Shown: piece after piece, positions 1-7,739 of the stretch | How the letters are laid out: each line of letters begins with the position of its first letter | Position numbering within the stretch: the stretch's first letter is position 1 | Assembly (NCBI RefSeq): GCF_001310815.1 | Contig: NZ_BAZK01000027.1 | Coordinates: 1-63,153, forward strand | Origin: Pseudovibrio denitrificans JCM 12308 | GTDB lineage: Bacteria > Pseudomonadota > Alphaproteobacteria > Rhizobiales > Stappiaceae | DNA: 63,153 bases | Direction of reading: 5' to 3' | The notes under the pieces: generated by a model | The model's database searches: none | What the model saw: the letters and a program-made list of their open reading frames with translations, nothing else | Told to the model about the DNA's origin: nothing | Translations under genes and position numbers: made by a program

Positions 1-150
1 GTGCGGGATGACGGTGTGGGGTGGTGCTTCTTTGCCGTCATGCCGGGCGGAGCAAAGCGGAGATTCGGTATCCAGTAGAGAGGTTCTAGTGTGTGGCACT
101 GGGTCCCGCATCGCGCTGCGCTTGTGCGGGATGACGGCGTGAGGTGGTGT
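1..150. repeat. intergenic palindromic repeat, two related units
   Basis: A 26-base phrase beginning GTGCGGGATGACG occurs at 1-26 and again, with small changes, at about 125-150. Between them lies text typical of short dispersed intergenic repeats in alphaproteobacteria. TCCCGCA (about 107-113) pairs with TGCGGGA (about 125-131) around a GC-rich loop, and a second GC-rich palindromic stretch lies near 43-70. No open frame here has coding character. Seen: the direct repeat and the dyad. Inferred: membership of a dispersed genomic repeat family, which needs the rest of the genome to confirm. Confidence 0.5.
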
Positions 151-159
151 GGTGCAGTG

Positions 160-625
160 CCAAGAAACTTATCCCCCTCACCCAGCACCTGTTTTACTCT
201 CAGTTTGTGCCCACGCATTCGGGCAGGAGTGGACCGTCCGCTCCGTGGCGTGGGCGGGGTTGGGCTGCCGGCATGAGGTAACGTATCGTGTCGGGAGGTC
301 CGGTGAAGCGCCATACCCTATTGAGACCACAGTGGTAGTAGGGAGCTTGGGGTCGTTCCGGAGGGCGTCCGGTGGTGACAGGAAACTGTCAAAGGCATGG
401 AAGCGCATCTGTGATGTGCAAACATGCCTGTCGCGTCTGTTCGAGAGGGAGCCCGCGTGTTCATGATAAAAGGCCCGGGCGAGGCGAACAGCCAATGCCG
501 AAGAAACATTTCTAACAAGTAGCGCAGGCAGAGCCTGTTCGCCTTGCTCCACCCGTCTAAACGGGAGCCTCAAACGCAAACACCGCCGGGATAGCCCAGC
601 GGTGCTAAAACTGCTTGTGCAGCGG
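160..625 (+). ncRNA. putative large structured RNA, copy A (family unassigned)
   Basis: No convincing gene lies here, but the stretch folds into many nested helices and is homologous to the minus strand of 17515-18030. Helices seen: 209-216 with 248-255; TGACAG 376-381 with CTGTCA 386-391 closing a GAAA tetraloop; GGCATG/CATGCC enclosing GCGCATC/GATGTGC (about 394-427); a 10-13 bp helix 479-491 with 535-547; a small hairpin 552-556 with 561-565; and a final hairpin 581-604. Shared single-stranded blocks include TCCGGTGAA and CCAATGCCGAAGA. It ends close to the convergent creA gene. I do not recognise it as RNase P, tmRNA, 6S or SRP RNA. Ends are approximate and no promoter is evident. Confidence 0.6.
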
Positions 626-666
626 GTTTTAATAGGAAGAACGGTGGCGCTCTTCTGGAGCGCGAT

Positions 667-1206
667 TTAGTCGTCCAGATAGTCAGCGCATTTTTCTGGC
701 ACCTGATCGCCCCACGGCATGATTGGCACGGTTGAGGTAGAGTTCTTCGGGCTGCCTTCGACAAGCTTGTCGGAGTACACCAGATAGACCAGCACGTTGC
801 GCTTGGTGTCACAGCCACGAACGATACGCATTTTCTTGAAGAACAGCGAGCGGCTTTGACGATAGACTTCATCGCCCTGCTCAAACTTGCTTTTGAACTT
901 GATTGGGCCGACCTGACGGCAGGCCAGAGAGACATCAGAGGTTTCCTCTTCCAGTCCGAGCCAGCCTGAGAAGCCACCCTTTTCCGGCACGGTGAAGTGA
1001 CAGGCCACACCCTCCACTTCCGGGTCATCCAGCGCGTAGGTGGCCAGTTTGTGGTCCGGGCTCAGAAACTTCCAGACCGTGGATTTTTTGAAGATCAGGT
1101 CCGGGTCCTGTGCCTGCGCAGCTGTGCCGAGCATGCTCAGGGTTACACCAAGTGCCACAGTTACGGTGCTCACCATTTTCAGGACTGACTTGCCAAGCGC
1201 AGACAT
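667..1206 (-). CDS. CreA family periplasmic protein
   Basis: This is a small exported protein of the CreA family. The family is widespread in proteobacteria and its biochemical function is not established. The sequence shows an N-terminal signal peptide ending near AQAQ and the family core: the DHKLATYALDDPEVEGVACHF region, a GGFSGWLGLEEETSDVSLACRQVGPI block, and a C-terminal PWG motif. Two conserved cysteines could form a disulfide. I chose the ATG at 1206 over an upstream TTG at 1212 because GGAGGGGAG sits about nine bases before it. It stands alone: a structured RNA converges on its 3' end and a DUF2865 gene diverges from it. Identification is confident, function is not. Confidence 0.88.
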   Translation of the reverse strand: MSALGKSVLKMVSTVTVALGVTLSMLGTAAQAQDPDLIFKKSTVWKFLSPDHKLATYALDDPEVEGVACHFTVPEKGGFSGWLGLEEETSDVSLACRQVGPIKFKSKFEQGDEVYRQSRSLFFKKMRIVRGCDTKRNVLVYLVYSDKLVEGSPKNSTSTVPIMPWGDQVPEKCADYLDD

Positions 1207-1396
1207 CTGCAAAGCTCCCCTCCATCACAAAAGATCAAATCAAATCACTCTCGATATAAGATGTTTTTCGGCAACTACCAGCAAGAGAAGAAGAGATTTT
1301 TGCAAAACCATCCGGAATCCGTTGGTTTTGCCCCAATAAGGCCATAGAATAGCTTATCTGTAGAAACCTCTCTGACTAAACGTAAAATTGCGGGCT

Positions 1397-2452
1397 ATGA
1401 CTATTTCCAGACTCCCCTTCGCTCACTCATGCGCAGTTGCGGCCCTCGCCCTTGGTGCCTCCTTTATCTGGACCCAGAGTGCGAGCGCGCGCCCACAGGT
1501 CTGTGACCGATTGGAGACGGAGTTTATTGAGCTCTCAGAACAGGTCGAGGCCAACGGCAGCTCCAACAGCTGGCAGACGGCCTATGAAGAGCAACAGGTA
1601 CATATCCGCAATGTTCAAAGTCAGATGTCCAGCTTTGGCTGTGACGGGTCTTTTGGCCCACCACAATGTCAGCAGCTCAGTTCTTCCCTGCAGCAGATGA
1701 ATGAGAACCTGACCTATCTAGATAGTCAGAGACAGCAGGAACTCTATTCCAGCGCGATGCAGGACCGTCTGAATGAAGTGAAGCAGGCGCTGGTTGATCT
1801 GAACTGTTCTGATCGCTCTGATCAGCAGATCCAGCCACTCACACCGCCAGTGCAGGCCAACCAGCCTTTGCAGCTGGAGCCACGCTCTACGGCAGGTTTC
1901 TCTTCCGGCGGTCAGCAGTATGCCACCATGTGCGTGCGCAAGTGTGATGGCTACTACTTCCCGATCAACCCGAACTCCAGTGCGGGCGATCTGGCGGAAG
2001 ATGAAGAGATCTGTCAGGCGCTGTGCCCAAGTCAGGATACGGAGCTTTACGTTTTCCAGGTTCCGCAGGAAACACCAGCGCAGATGCGCTCCCTTTCCGG
2101 TGCGCCTTATACCTCGCTTGCCAATGCCTATCTGTTCCGACAGCAGAACAATCCGGCGTGCTCCTGTGATGCAGCGGCTGGTCAGCCGAACAACATTGAG
2201 CCAACGCCTGCGATTCCATCTTTGGAGCAAGCGATTCCGGGCACCGAGCTGGATGATCTGACACCGGGTGCAACTGCGACTTATCCGGCAATTCCGAACC
2301 AGAGCGAGCTGCGTCAGACCGTAGATGCAACAGAGGCCCAGAGTGATATCTCCGAGCCTCCGCTTGTTCAGAAGAAATTTGTGCCTCGCGAGGTTGAGCC
2401 TCGCGAAGGGCCTATCAGGAAAGTCGGTCCAAAGTTTTTTCCCGACCGATAA
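1397..2452 (+). CDS. DUF2865 domain-containing exported protein
   Basis: About 351 residues with a signal peptide (hydrophobic stretch, cleavage near SASA-RPQV). A Gln-rich, probably coiled-coil segment follows, with paired cysteines, and then the DUF2865 signature around TMCVRKCDGYYFPI with further cysteines (EEICQALCP and NPACSCD). The Cys pairs suggest a disulfide-stabilised envelope protein. The family is common in Hyphomicrobiales and has no assigned function. The C-terminal third is Pro/Thr-rich. ATG 1397 is taken rather than the in-frame TTG at 1388; neither has a strong ribosome site. The last 38 bases overlap the convergent gltX 3' end. Confidence 0.85.
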   Translation: MTISRLPFAHSCAVAALALGASFIWTQSASARPQVCDRLETEFIELSEQVEANGSSNSWQTAYEEQQVHIRNVQSQMSSFGCDGSFGPPQCQQLSSSLQQMNENLTYLDSQRQQELYSSAMQDRLNEVKQALVDLNCSDRSDQQIQPLTPPVQANQPLQLEPRSTAGFSSGGQQYATMCVRKCDGYYFPINPNSSAGDLAEDEEICQALCPSQDTELYVFQVPQETPAQMRSLSGAPYTSLANAYLFRQQNNPACSCDAAAGQPNNIEPTPAIPSLEQAIPGTELDDLTPGATATYPAIPNQSELRQTVDATEAQSDISEPPLVQKKFVPREVEPREGPIRKVGPKFFPDR

Positions 2453-3778
2453 GCGGTAGCATGTTCTTCAGGTCTGGTCCGTGGGCCAGGCCTGTGATCG
2501 CCTTGCGCAGCGGCATGAACAGACCCTTGCCTTTGCGGCCTGTTTCGCCTTTCACAGCCTTGGTCCACTCACCCCAGGTCTCTTCGCTCCACGGCTCCTG
2601 CGGCAGCAGATCTTTGGCCTGAGTGATGAACTCTTTGTCTTCCTCGGCGATCTCCGGGGTGACTGAGCCGACGACAAGCTCCCACCACTGTTTCGCATCG
2701 CTGACGGTGGAGCAGTTTTCCTTCACAGCAGACCAGAACGCTTCATCGCCTTCAACGCCCTCTGCCTTCAGACGATCTGCAACATCAGCAAAGCTCATGT
2801 CGTGCACCAGCTTTGCGGTCAGGTGGCCAACGTCTTCCGGGTCAAACTTTGCAGCGGACTTGGAGATGCCGGAGAAGTCGAGCATCTCTGCCAGAGCTTC
2901 CATGGACTTTGCCGGTTCCACTGCGTGGCTGGTGCCAGTCAGAACTGCAAGAGAGCAGACTGCCATTGGCTCGTAGCCTTCCTCACGCAGGGAGCGGATG
3001 GACAAAGCGCCAGAGCGTTTGGAAAGGCCCTCACCTGAAGCGGTGGTCAGCAAGTTGTGGTGACCGAACTCAGGAACTTGTGCCCCCAGTGCCTGGAATA
3101 TGGCAATCTGGACACCGGTGTTCGCAATGTGATCTTCCCCACGGATGACATGGGTGATGCCCATATCCGCGTCATCCACGATGGATGGCAGGGTATAAAG
3201 GTATGTGCCGTCCGCACGCACCAGGACAGGATCAGACAGGGAGGCAAGATCAACAGTCTGGCGACCGCGGATTACATCATCCCAGTGAACTTCTGTTCTG
3301 TTGAAGGAGAATGGATCACCTTCTACGTGGTTTGGCAGTTTGAAGCGCCAGTGCGGTTTACGGCCTTCAGCCTCATACTCAGCAATCTGCTCGTCGGTGA
3401 GCTTCAGGCCAGCACGGTCGTAGACAGGAGGACGGCCCAGAGCGCGGGCACGGTTGCGGCGACGTTCCAGCTCTTCCGGTGTCTCGTAACAGGCGTAGAG
3501 CAGACCGGCGTCTTTCAGCTTGGCAGCAGCTGCATCATACAATGCAAAGCGCTCGGACTGTTTTTCGACGCGATCAGGTTGATACCCAGCCATTTCAGGT
3601 CTTCGGCGATGCCGACAGCATACTCTTCCTTAGAGCGCTGTACGTCGGTGTCGTCGTAACGCAGAACGAAATTACCGCCCTGCTTTTTGGCAAAGAGATA
3701 GTTGAAAAGCGCCGGGCGTACATTACCGATATGGATGTGACCAGTCGGAGATGGCGCGAAGCGAACCGTAACACTCAT
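2415..3778 (-). pseudogene. gltX: glutamyl-tRNA synthetase, one frameshift
   Basis: Class I aminoacyl-tRNA synthetase that charges tRNA-Glu in the cytoplasm. The N-terminal part has the HIGH-type signature PSPTGHIHIGN (residues about 9-19). The second part carries the KMSKS-type motif GEGLSKRSGA and the anticodon-binding C-terminus. The two parts lie in different frames: after DLKWLGIN the text should continue PDRVEKQSERF, and one C (plus-strand G) is missing at about 3576-3578. Restoring it gives one protein of about 454 residues, normal for GltX. An essential gene is unlikely to be dead, although alphaproteobacteria often have two gltX copies, so decay of one cannot be excluded. A sequence error is the simplest reading. 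Confidence 0.88.
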
Positions 3779-3889
3779 GGCTGAGCCTTCTCATCAATAA
3801 ACAAGTTTGACACTCGGGTATCGCGTTGGCCGGTATGGGTCAACCAGCCAATCTTGAATACCTACGGAATATCTCGGTTTTTCCTGTTT

Positions 3890-5110
3890 TCAGGCTGGAG
3901 AGCGCACCAGCATCAGCTGCGGCTTTACAGCAAACAGAACCAGGCCCAGACCGAAGCAGTAGAGGCTGGAGAATGCAAACTGCGTATCGAGCTCAACACC
4001 GTAGTCCAGCAAGACACCCATGAGCCCCGGAGCCAGTGCAGAGGCAAAGACCATCATGGCGGAGTAGATGGCGCGGATGGATCCGAGGTGGGCTGTACCA
4101 TACAGCTCAGCCAAAACAGCGGAGGCAACAGCCCCCCATGATCCGACGGTCATGGCCAGAATGATAAACGCCACAGGGACGAAGTACTCTTCGCCCGCAA
4201 AAGCAAACACGAGGACACTGACACCGAGTGGCACTACGGAGAGAGGAAGCAGAGAGACAGCGGAGAACCGGTCAATCAGCATGCCGGCCAGCATGGAGAA
4301 CAAAGCCCCAGCAGCAGCATAGAGCGGCAGGTAAGATGGCATCACAGTACGCTCCCATCCCTTGGCTTCCATGAAGTGCACCTGATGGAACATGAGGCCG
4401 GTGACGAGGAATGGCACAGCAAGCACGGCGGTCATAACAACCCAGAAGCGCCAGTCCGCCATCACCTGTTTTCTGGTCCAGCTGACAGCCGGGCCATTTG
4501 ATCGGGATGACTCAAGCGGGTTTTCCGGTGTGCGGTCTTTCTTGAGTGTCAGGTATGCCAGAGGGAGGAACACGAGGAGCAGAGTAACACCGGCAGCAGA
4601 CCAGAGATCGCGCCATGACATGGAGACCATGAGGGTTACAGCAGCCAATGGCAGCAGAGCCTCACCAGCCATGTTGCCAAAGGAGGCAAGGCTCAACGCT
4701 TTACCGCGGGAACCATGGAACCAGCGCGACATTGCGGTCTGTGAGGTATGGGGCAGCATGCCCTGCCCGAACAAACGCAAGCCATAGAGACAAATGCCCA
4801 GTAATATTATGGAGTTATGCCAGCTCATTAAGAAACTGAATCCGGCAAGGATCACAATTGCCGCACAGCCCACGACCACCGGGCGATAATAGTCGACAAT
4901 TTTGCCGAGATAGATAAGGGTTGCCGCACTTGCCAGCGTGGCGAACATGTAGATTGAGCCGAAATCACCGTGAGACAGGCTGTAGGTCTCGCGGATCTGG
5001 GAGGAAAATTGGGCAATAAAGAACGTCTGGCCGAAGCTGGAGCCAAAGCCGAGCAGAAATCCGCCCGCAACCCAGCGCAGGTTGCGCTGGAGAAATTCAA
5101 ACAAAGTCAT
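3890..5110 (-). CDS. MFS transporter
   Basis: A polytopic inner-membrane carrier of the major facilitator superfamily, 406 residues, with about twelve hydrophobic segments in two halves and a central cytoplasmic loop (the TLKKDRTPENPLESS region). The N-terminal half has GFGSSFGQTFFIAQFSS and a loop containing GKIVDYYRP that matches the MFS loop 2-3 position; the second half has AGMLIDRF. These glycine-rich first helices resemble monocarboxylate/oxalate-type or unknown-substrate MFS members. No substrate can be assigned. It lies downstream of nadE on the same strand with 117 bases between, which contain two inverted repeats, so co-transcription is uncertain. Confidence 0.82.
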   Translation of the reverse strand: MTLFEFLQRNLRWVAGGFLLGFGSSFGQTFFIAQFSSQIRETYSLSHGDFGSIYMFATLASAATLIYLGKIVDYYRPVVVGCAAIVILAGFSFLMSWHNSIILLGICLYGLRLFGQGMLPHTSQTAMSRWFHGSRGKALSLASFGNMAGEALLPLAAVTLMVSMSWRDLWSAAGVTLLLVFLPLAYLTLKKDRTPENPLESSRSNGPAVSWTRKQVMADWRFWVVMTAVLAVPFLVTGLMFHQVHFMEAKGWERTVMPSYLPLYAAAGALFSMLAGMLIDRFSAVSLLPLSVVPLGVSVLVFAFAGEEYFVPVAFIILAMTVGSWGAVASAVLAELYGTAHLGSIRAIYSAMMVFASALAPGLMGVLLDYGVELDTQFAFSSLYCFGLGLVLFAVKPQLMLVRSPA

Positions 5111-5139
5111 AGACTTAACCTAAGAAGTGTAGAAAGTGA

Positions 5140-5212
5140 TTCAGGCAAAGCCGGATGCCTGCCTGAACACGGGAGATCAAGCCTAGTGCGCCAGATCTTA
5201 AACTAAGATCTG
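5140..5212. promoter_or_regulatory. two inverted repeats between nadE and the MFS gene
   Basis: TTCAGGCA (5140-5147) pairs with TGCCTGAA (5160-5167). A perfect nine-base dyad, CAGATCTTA (5192-5200) and TAAGATCTG (5204-5212), has only three bases between its arms. Neither is followed by a T-run on the minus strand, so neither is a typical intrinsic terminator. They could be an operator for the MFS gene or an mRNA-end structure after nadE. Confidence 0.35.
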
Positions 5213-5227
5213 AAGTCGCGTTTGCTT

Positions 5228-6898
5228 CTAGTTTCGATCCCGGAAACGGTTGGTGATTGGGTAGCGGCGATCGCGTCCGAAGTTCTTTAGTGTGATTTTG
5301 ACGCCCGGAGCTGCCTGACGACGCTTGTACTCAGCGATGTAAAGAAGGTGTTCGACTCGATGGATGGTCTCAACAGAGTGACCGCGCTTTTCGATCTCGT
5401 CAAGGCTCAACTCTTGTTCCACGAGACAGTGCAGGATGTCGTCCAGAACATCATACTCTGGCAGGCTGTCCTGATCCGTCTGGTTTTCACGCAGTTCAGC
5501 CGTCGGTGCTTTGACGATGATGTTGTTCGGGATCACCTCACCTGCCGGGCCCATAACACCTACTGGGTGGTGTTTGTTACGCCAGTCAGACAAGCGGTAG
5601 ACCTCGGTCTTGTACAGATCCTTGATCGGGTTGAAGCCGCCGTTCATGTCGCCGTAAAGGGTCGCATAGCCAACGGACATTTCCGACTTGTTGCCCGTGG
5701 TCACAACCATAGCGCCAAACTTGTTGGAGACCGCCATGAGGATGACACCGCGAGAACGGGACTGGAGGTTTTCCTCTGTGATGCCACTCTCAGTGCCTGC
5801 AAAAACGCCGGACAGCGTCTTCTGGAAGCCTTCTACAGGCTCTGCGATTGGAATGGTGTCGTACTTTACGCCGAGCGCATCAGCACACGCCTTGGCGTCC
5901 TTGATGCTTTCCTCGGAGGTGTAGCGGTATGGAAGCATTATACAGTGAACACGATCAGCACCCAGCGCATCCACCGCCATGGCTGCACAGATGGCACTGT
6001 CAATACCACCGGAAAGACCAAGCACAACACCCGGGAAGCCGTTCTTGTTGACATAGTCTTTGAGGCCCAGCACGCAGGCAAGCCAGTCAGCTTCCTGAGT
6101 ATCTGGCATCGGAACGACGCGCGCAGGCTCAATCAGCCAGTTCTCGTCAGCGTCTTTTTTGAAGTTGAGGTAGCCAGTTTCTTCGGTGAACTGGCCCAGC
6201 TGCATGGCCAGCGATCGATCATGATTAAGTGCAAAGGAGGCACCATCAAAAACAAGCTCGTCTTGCCCACCTACCTGGTTGCAGTAAACAAATGGCAGAC
6301 CTGTCTCAACCACACGGGAGATCATGAGCTGCATGCGCTCTTCGGTCTTTTCCCGGTTGTAAGGCGAGGCATTTGGAACAAGGAGGATTTCAGCGCCGGT
6401 TTCTTCCAGACATTCACAGACCTCATCGGTCCATGTGTCTTCACAGATCGGAACGCCCAGACGAACACCGCGGAAGCTGATTGGGCCCGGGTTTGGTCCA
6501 GCATCGAAGACGCGCTTTTCATCGAACACGCCATAGTTTGGCAAATCGACCTTGTAGCGCAGGCCTTCAATCTTGCCGTTATCCAACAAGGCCACAGCGT
6601 TATAGAGCTTCTCTCCTTCTGCCCATGGCAGACCTACGAGAAGGCCCGGACCACCATCTGCGGTCTCTTTAGCCAAAGTCTCCAGCTCGCGCTTACAAGC
6701 TGCGACGAAGGAAGGCTTAAGCACCAGATCTTCCAGCGGATATCCGGCAATAAAGAGTTCGGAATACAAGACCAGATCAGCGCCCTGCTCGGCAGCCAGC
6801 TTTCTGTGATGCCGAACTTTTTCAGCATTACCGGAAATATCACCTACACACGGATTGGCCTGCACGACGGCCAGACGGAACTGGTCTTTAATCATCAT
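5228..6898 (-). CDS. nadE: glutamine-dependent NAD+ synthase
   Basis: Makes NAD+ from nicotinic acid adenine dinucleotide, ATP and glutamine, the last step of NAD biosynthesis. It has 556 residues in two domains. An N-terminal nitrilase-type glutaminase carries the catalytic Glu in YSELFIAGYP, a Lys region near YKVDLPNYG, and the nucleophile Cys in VPICEDTW. The C-terminal synthetase carries the ATP pyrophosphatase loop LGLSGGIDSA (about residue 293) and the TGNKSE and YGDMNGG motifs. Length and domain order match the two-domain bacterial enzyme. The start has two adjacent ATGs. A long open antisense frame overlaps it and is a coding shadow. Confidence 0.95.
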   Translation of the reverse strand: MMIKDQFRLAVVQANPCVGDISGNAEKVRHHRKLAAEQGADLVLYSELFIAGYPLEDLVLKPSFVAACKRELETLAKETADGGPGLLVGLPWAEGEKLYNAVALLDNGKIEGLRYKVDLPNYGVFDEKRVFDAGPNPGPISFRGVRLGVPICEDTWTDEVCECLEETGAEILLVPNASPYNREKTEERMQLMISRVVETGLPFVYCNQVGGQDELVFDGASFALNHDRSLAMQLGQFTEETGYLNFKKDADENWLIEPARVVPMPDTQEADWLACVLGLKDYVNKNGFPGVVLGLSGGIDSAICAAMAVDALGADRVHCIMLPYRYTSEESIKDAKACADALGVKYDTIPIAEPVEGFQKTLSGVFAGTESGITEENLQSRSRGVILMAVSNKFGAMVVTTGNKSEMSVGYATLYGDMNGGFNPIKDLYKTEVYRLSDWRNKHHPVGVMGPAGEVIPNNIIVKAPTAELRENQTDQDSLPEYDVLDDILHCLVEQELSLDEIEKRGHSVETIHRVEHLLYIAEYKRRQAAPGVKITLKNFGRDRRYPITNRFRDRN

Positions 6899-7049
6899 AT
6901 GAACTTCAAAGGCTATAATGGGTTAACGGGATTGCCCTGATTGCTTCGAGCTTTCGTAGCTTTGCATCTCATGTACAGCGTTTTTATAGCTTAGAAAAGT
7001 CGATCCATCACATAGTTGATGGTTGGAGGAAAGGATTCACAGTCTCTGA

Positions 7050-7577
7050 TTAGTCAGAGGATTTCTTCTTTAAGGTGCCGGAGTCTTTTGCTTTTGCCAT
7101 CACATCCAGATGCTGCTGCAGGCGTGTGCCCATGGGCAGTTGCGCCATATCTCTGGCCTGAACACACTCATCCCCCTGCATAACAATCGCCTTCAGGCGG
7201 TCATACAGAATGGCTGGTGCGATTGGTTTGGCAAGAAAGTAATTTACGCCCGCATTGCGCGCGGCAACGACCACGGAGCGTCGGGAATCTGCGGTGATGA
7301 CGATCACCGGTGTTTTAGCAATTTCAGAATCCTGATCCTGCCGCAGGATACGGAGGAAGTCATTGCCATCGATGGGATGCATGATCCAGTCGCACAAAAC
7401 GATGTCTGGCCGGCGATCAAGCAGAATTGCAATCGCGTCTGCTCCATCACCTGCTTCATAGATCGAGCGGACACCAAAACCGGAGACCATGGTGCGCAAG
7501 ATGGAACGCATGTAGTTGTTGTCATCTACAATGAGGATTGAATAGCCAGACAACAAAGAATCGCTCTGAAGCAACAA
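7050..7577 (-). CDS. stand-alone CheY-like response regulator receiver
   Basis: A single receiver domain with a short tail and no DNA-binding output. Key residues are visible: acidic pair D18-D19 (ILIVDDNN), phospho-acceptor D63 (VLCDWIM), T95 (VIVITADS) and K117 (FLAKPIA). The last 45 residues are basic and unstructured (KAKDSGTLKKKSSD). Such proteins relay phosphoryl groups to a partner by protein contact, in chemotaxis or stress signalling; which partner is not evident and no kinase is nearby. No ATG precedes the domain, so a TTG (7577 or 7574) after GGAGAG is the probable start. It sits about 150 bases from nadE. Confidence 0.85.
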   Translation of the reverse strand: MLLQSDSLLSGYSILIVDDNNYMRSILRTMVSGFGVRSIYEAGDGADAIAILLDRRPDIVLCDWIMHPIDGNDFLRILRQDQDSEIAKTPVIVITADSRRSVVVAARNAGVNYFLAKPIAPAILYDRLKAIVMQGDECVQARDMAQLPMGTRLQQHLDVMAKAKDSGTLKKKSSD

Positions 7578-7677
7578 ACTCTCCCTGAGGGCGAAAAAAC
7601 CTAGAAATAAACCGAGCTGTTAAAGGCAGGAAGCACATAATTCCAATTTTCTATGTGCATCGCATATGAGTATTTAT

Positions 7678-7710
7678 CAAAAAAAGAGGGGCTGCACAAT
7701 GTGCAACCCC
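7678..7710 (-). terminator. intrinsic terminator after the DAHP synthase gene
   Basis: Read on the minus strand, GGGGTTGCAC pairs with GTGCAGCCCC and is followed by CTCTTTTTTT. It begins 30 bases after the stop of the class II DAHP synthase gene. Confidence 0.85.
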
Positions 7711-7739
7711 TGATCATCAATTGAATACTCTAGATAGAG

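Noticed and set aside
149..579. Open frames on both strands within 149-579
   Set aside because: They conflict with each other, have no family features, and the DNA aligns with 17515-18030 as an RNA fold with compensatory changes and no conserved reading frame.
160..625. RNase P RNA, tmRNA (including the two-piece alphaproteobacterial form), 6S RNA, SRP RNA or cobalamin riboswitch as identity of the structured RNA
   Set aside because: The RNase P core GAGGAAAGUCC and ACAGAA elements, a tmRNA tag frame and T-loop, the SRP domain IV loop, and the B12 box are not found at fitting positions; 6S RNA is much shorter.
5348..6940. A 530-codon open frame on the plus strand opposite nadE
   Set aside because: It is antisense to a fully conserved NAD synthase, and its composition is that of a mirror frame with many His/Cys/Trp and no recognisable domain.
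7050..7577. Assigning the lone receiver protein to chemotaxis (CheY)
   Set aside because: It has an extra basic C-terminal tail, no che genes are nearby, and single receivers act in many pathways.
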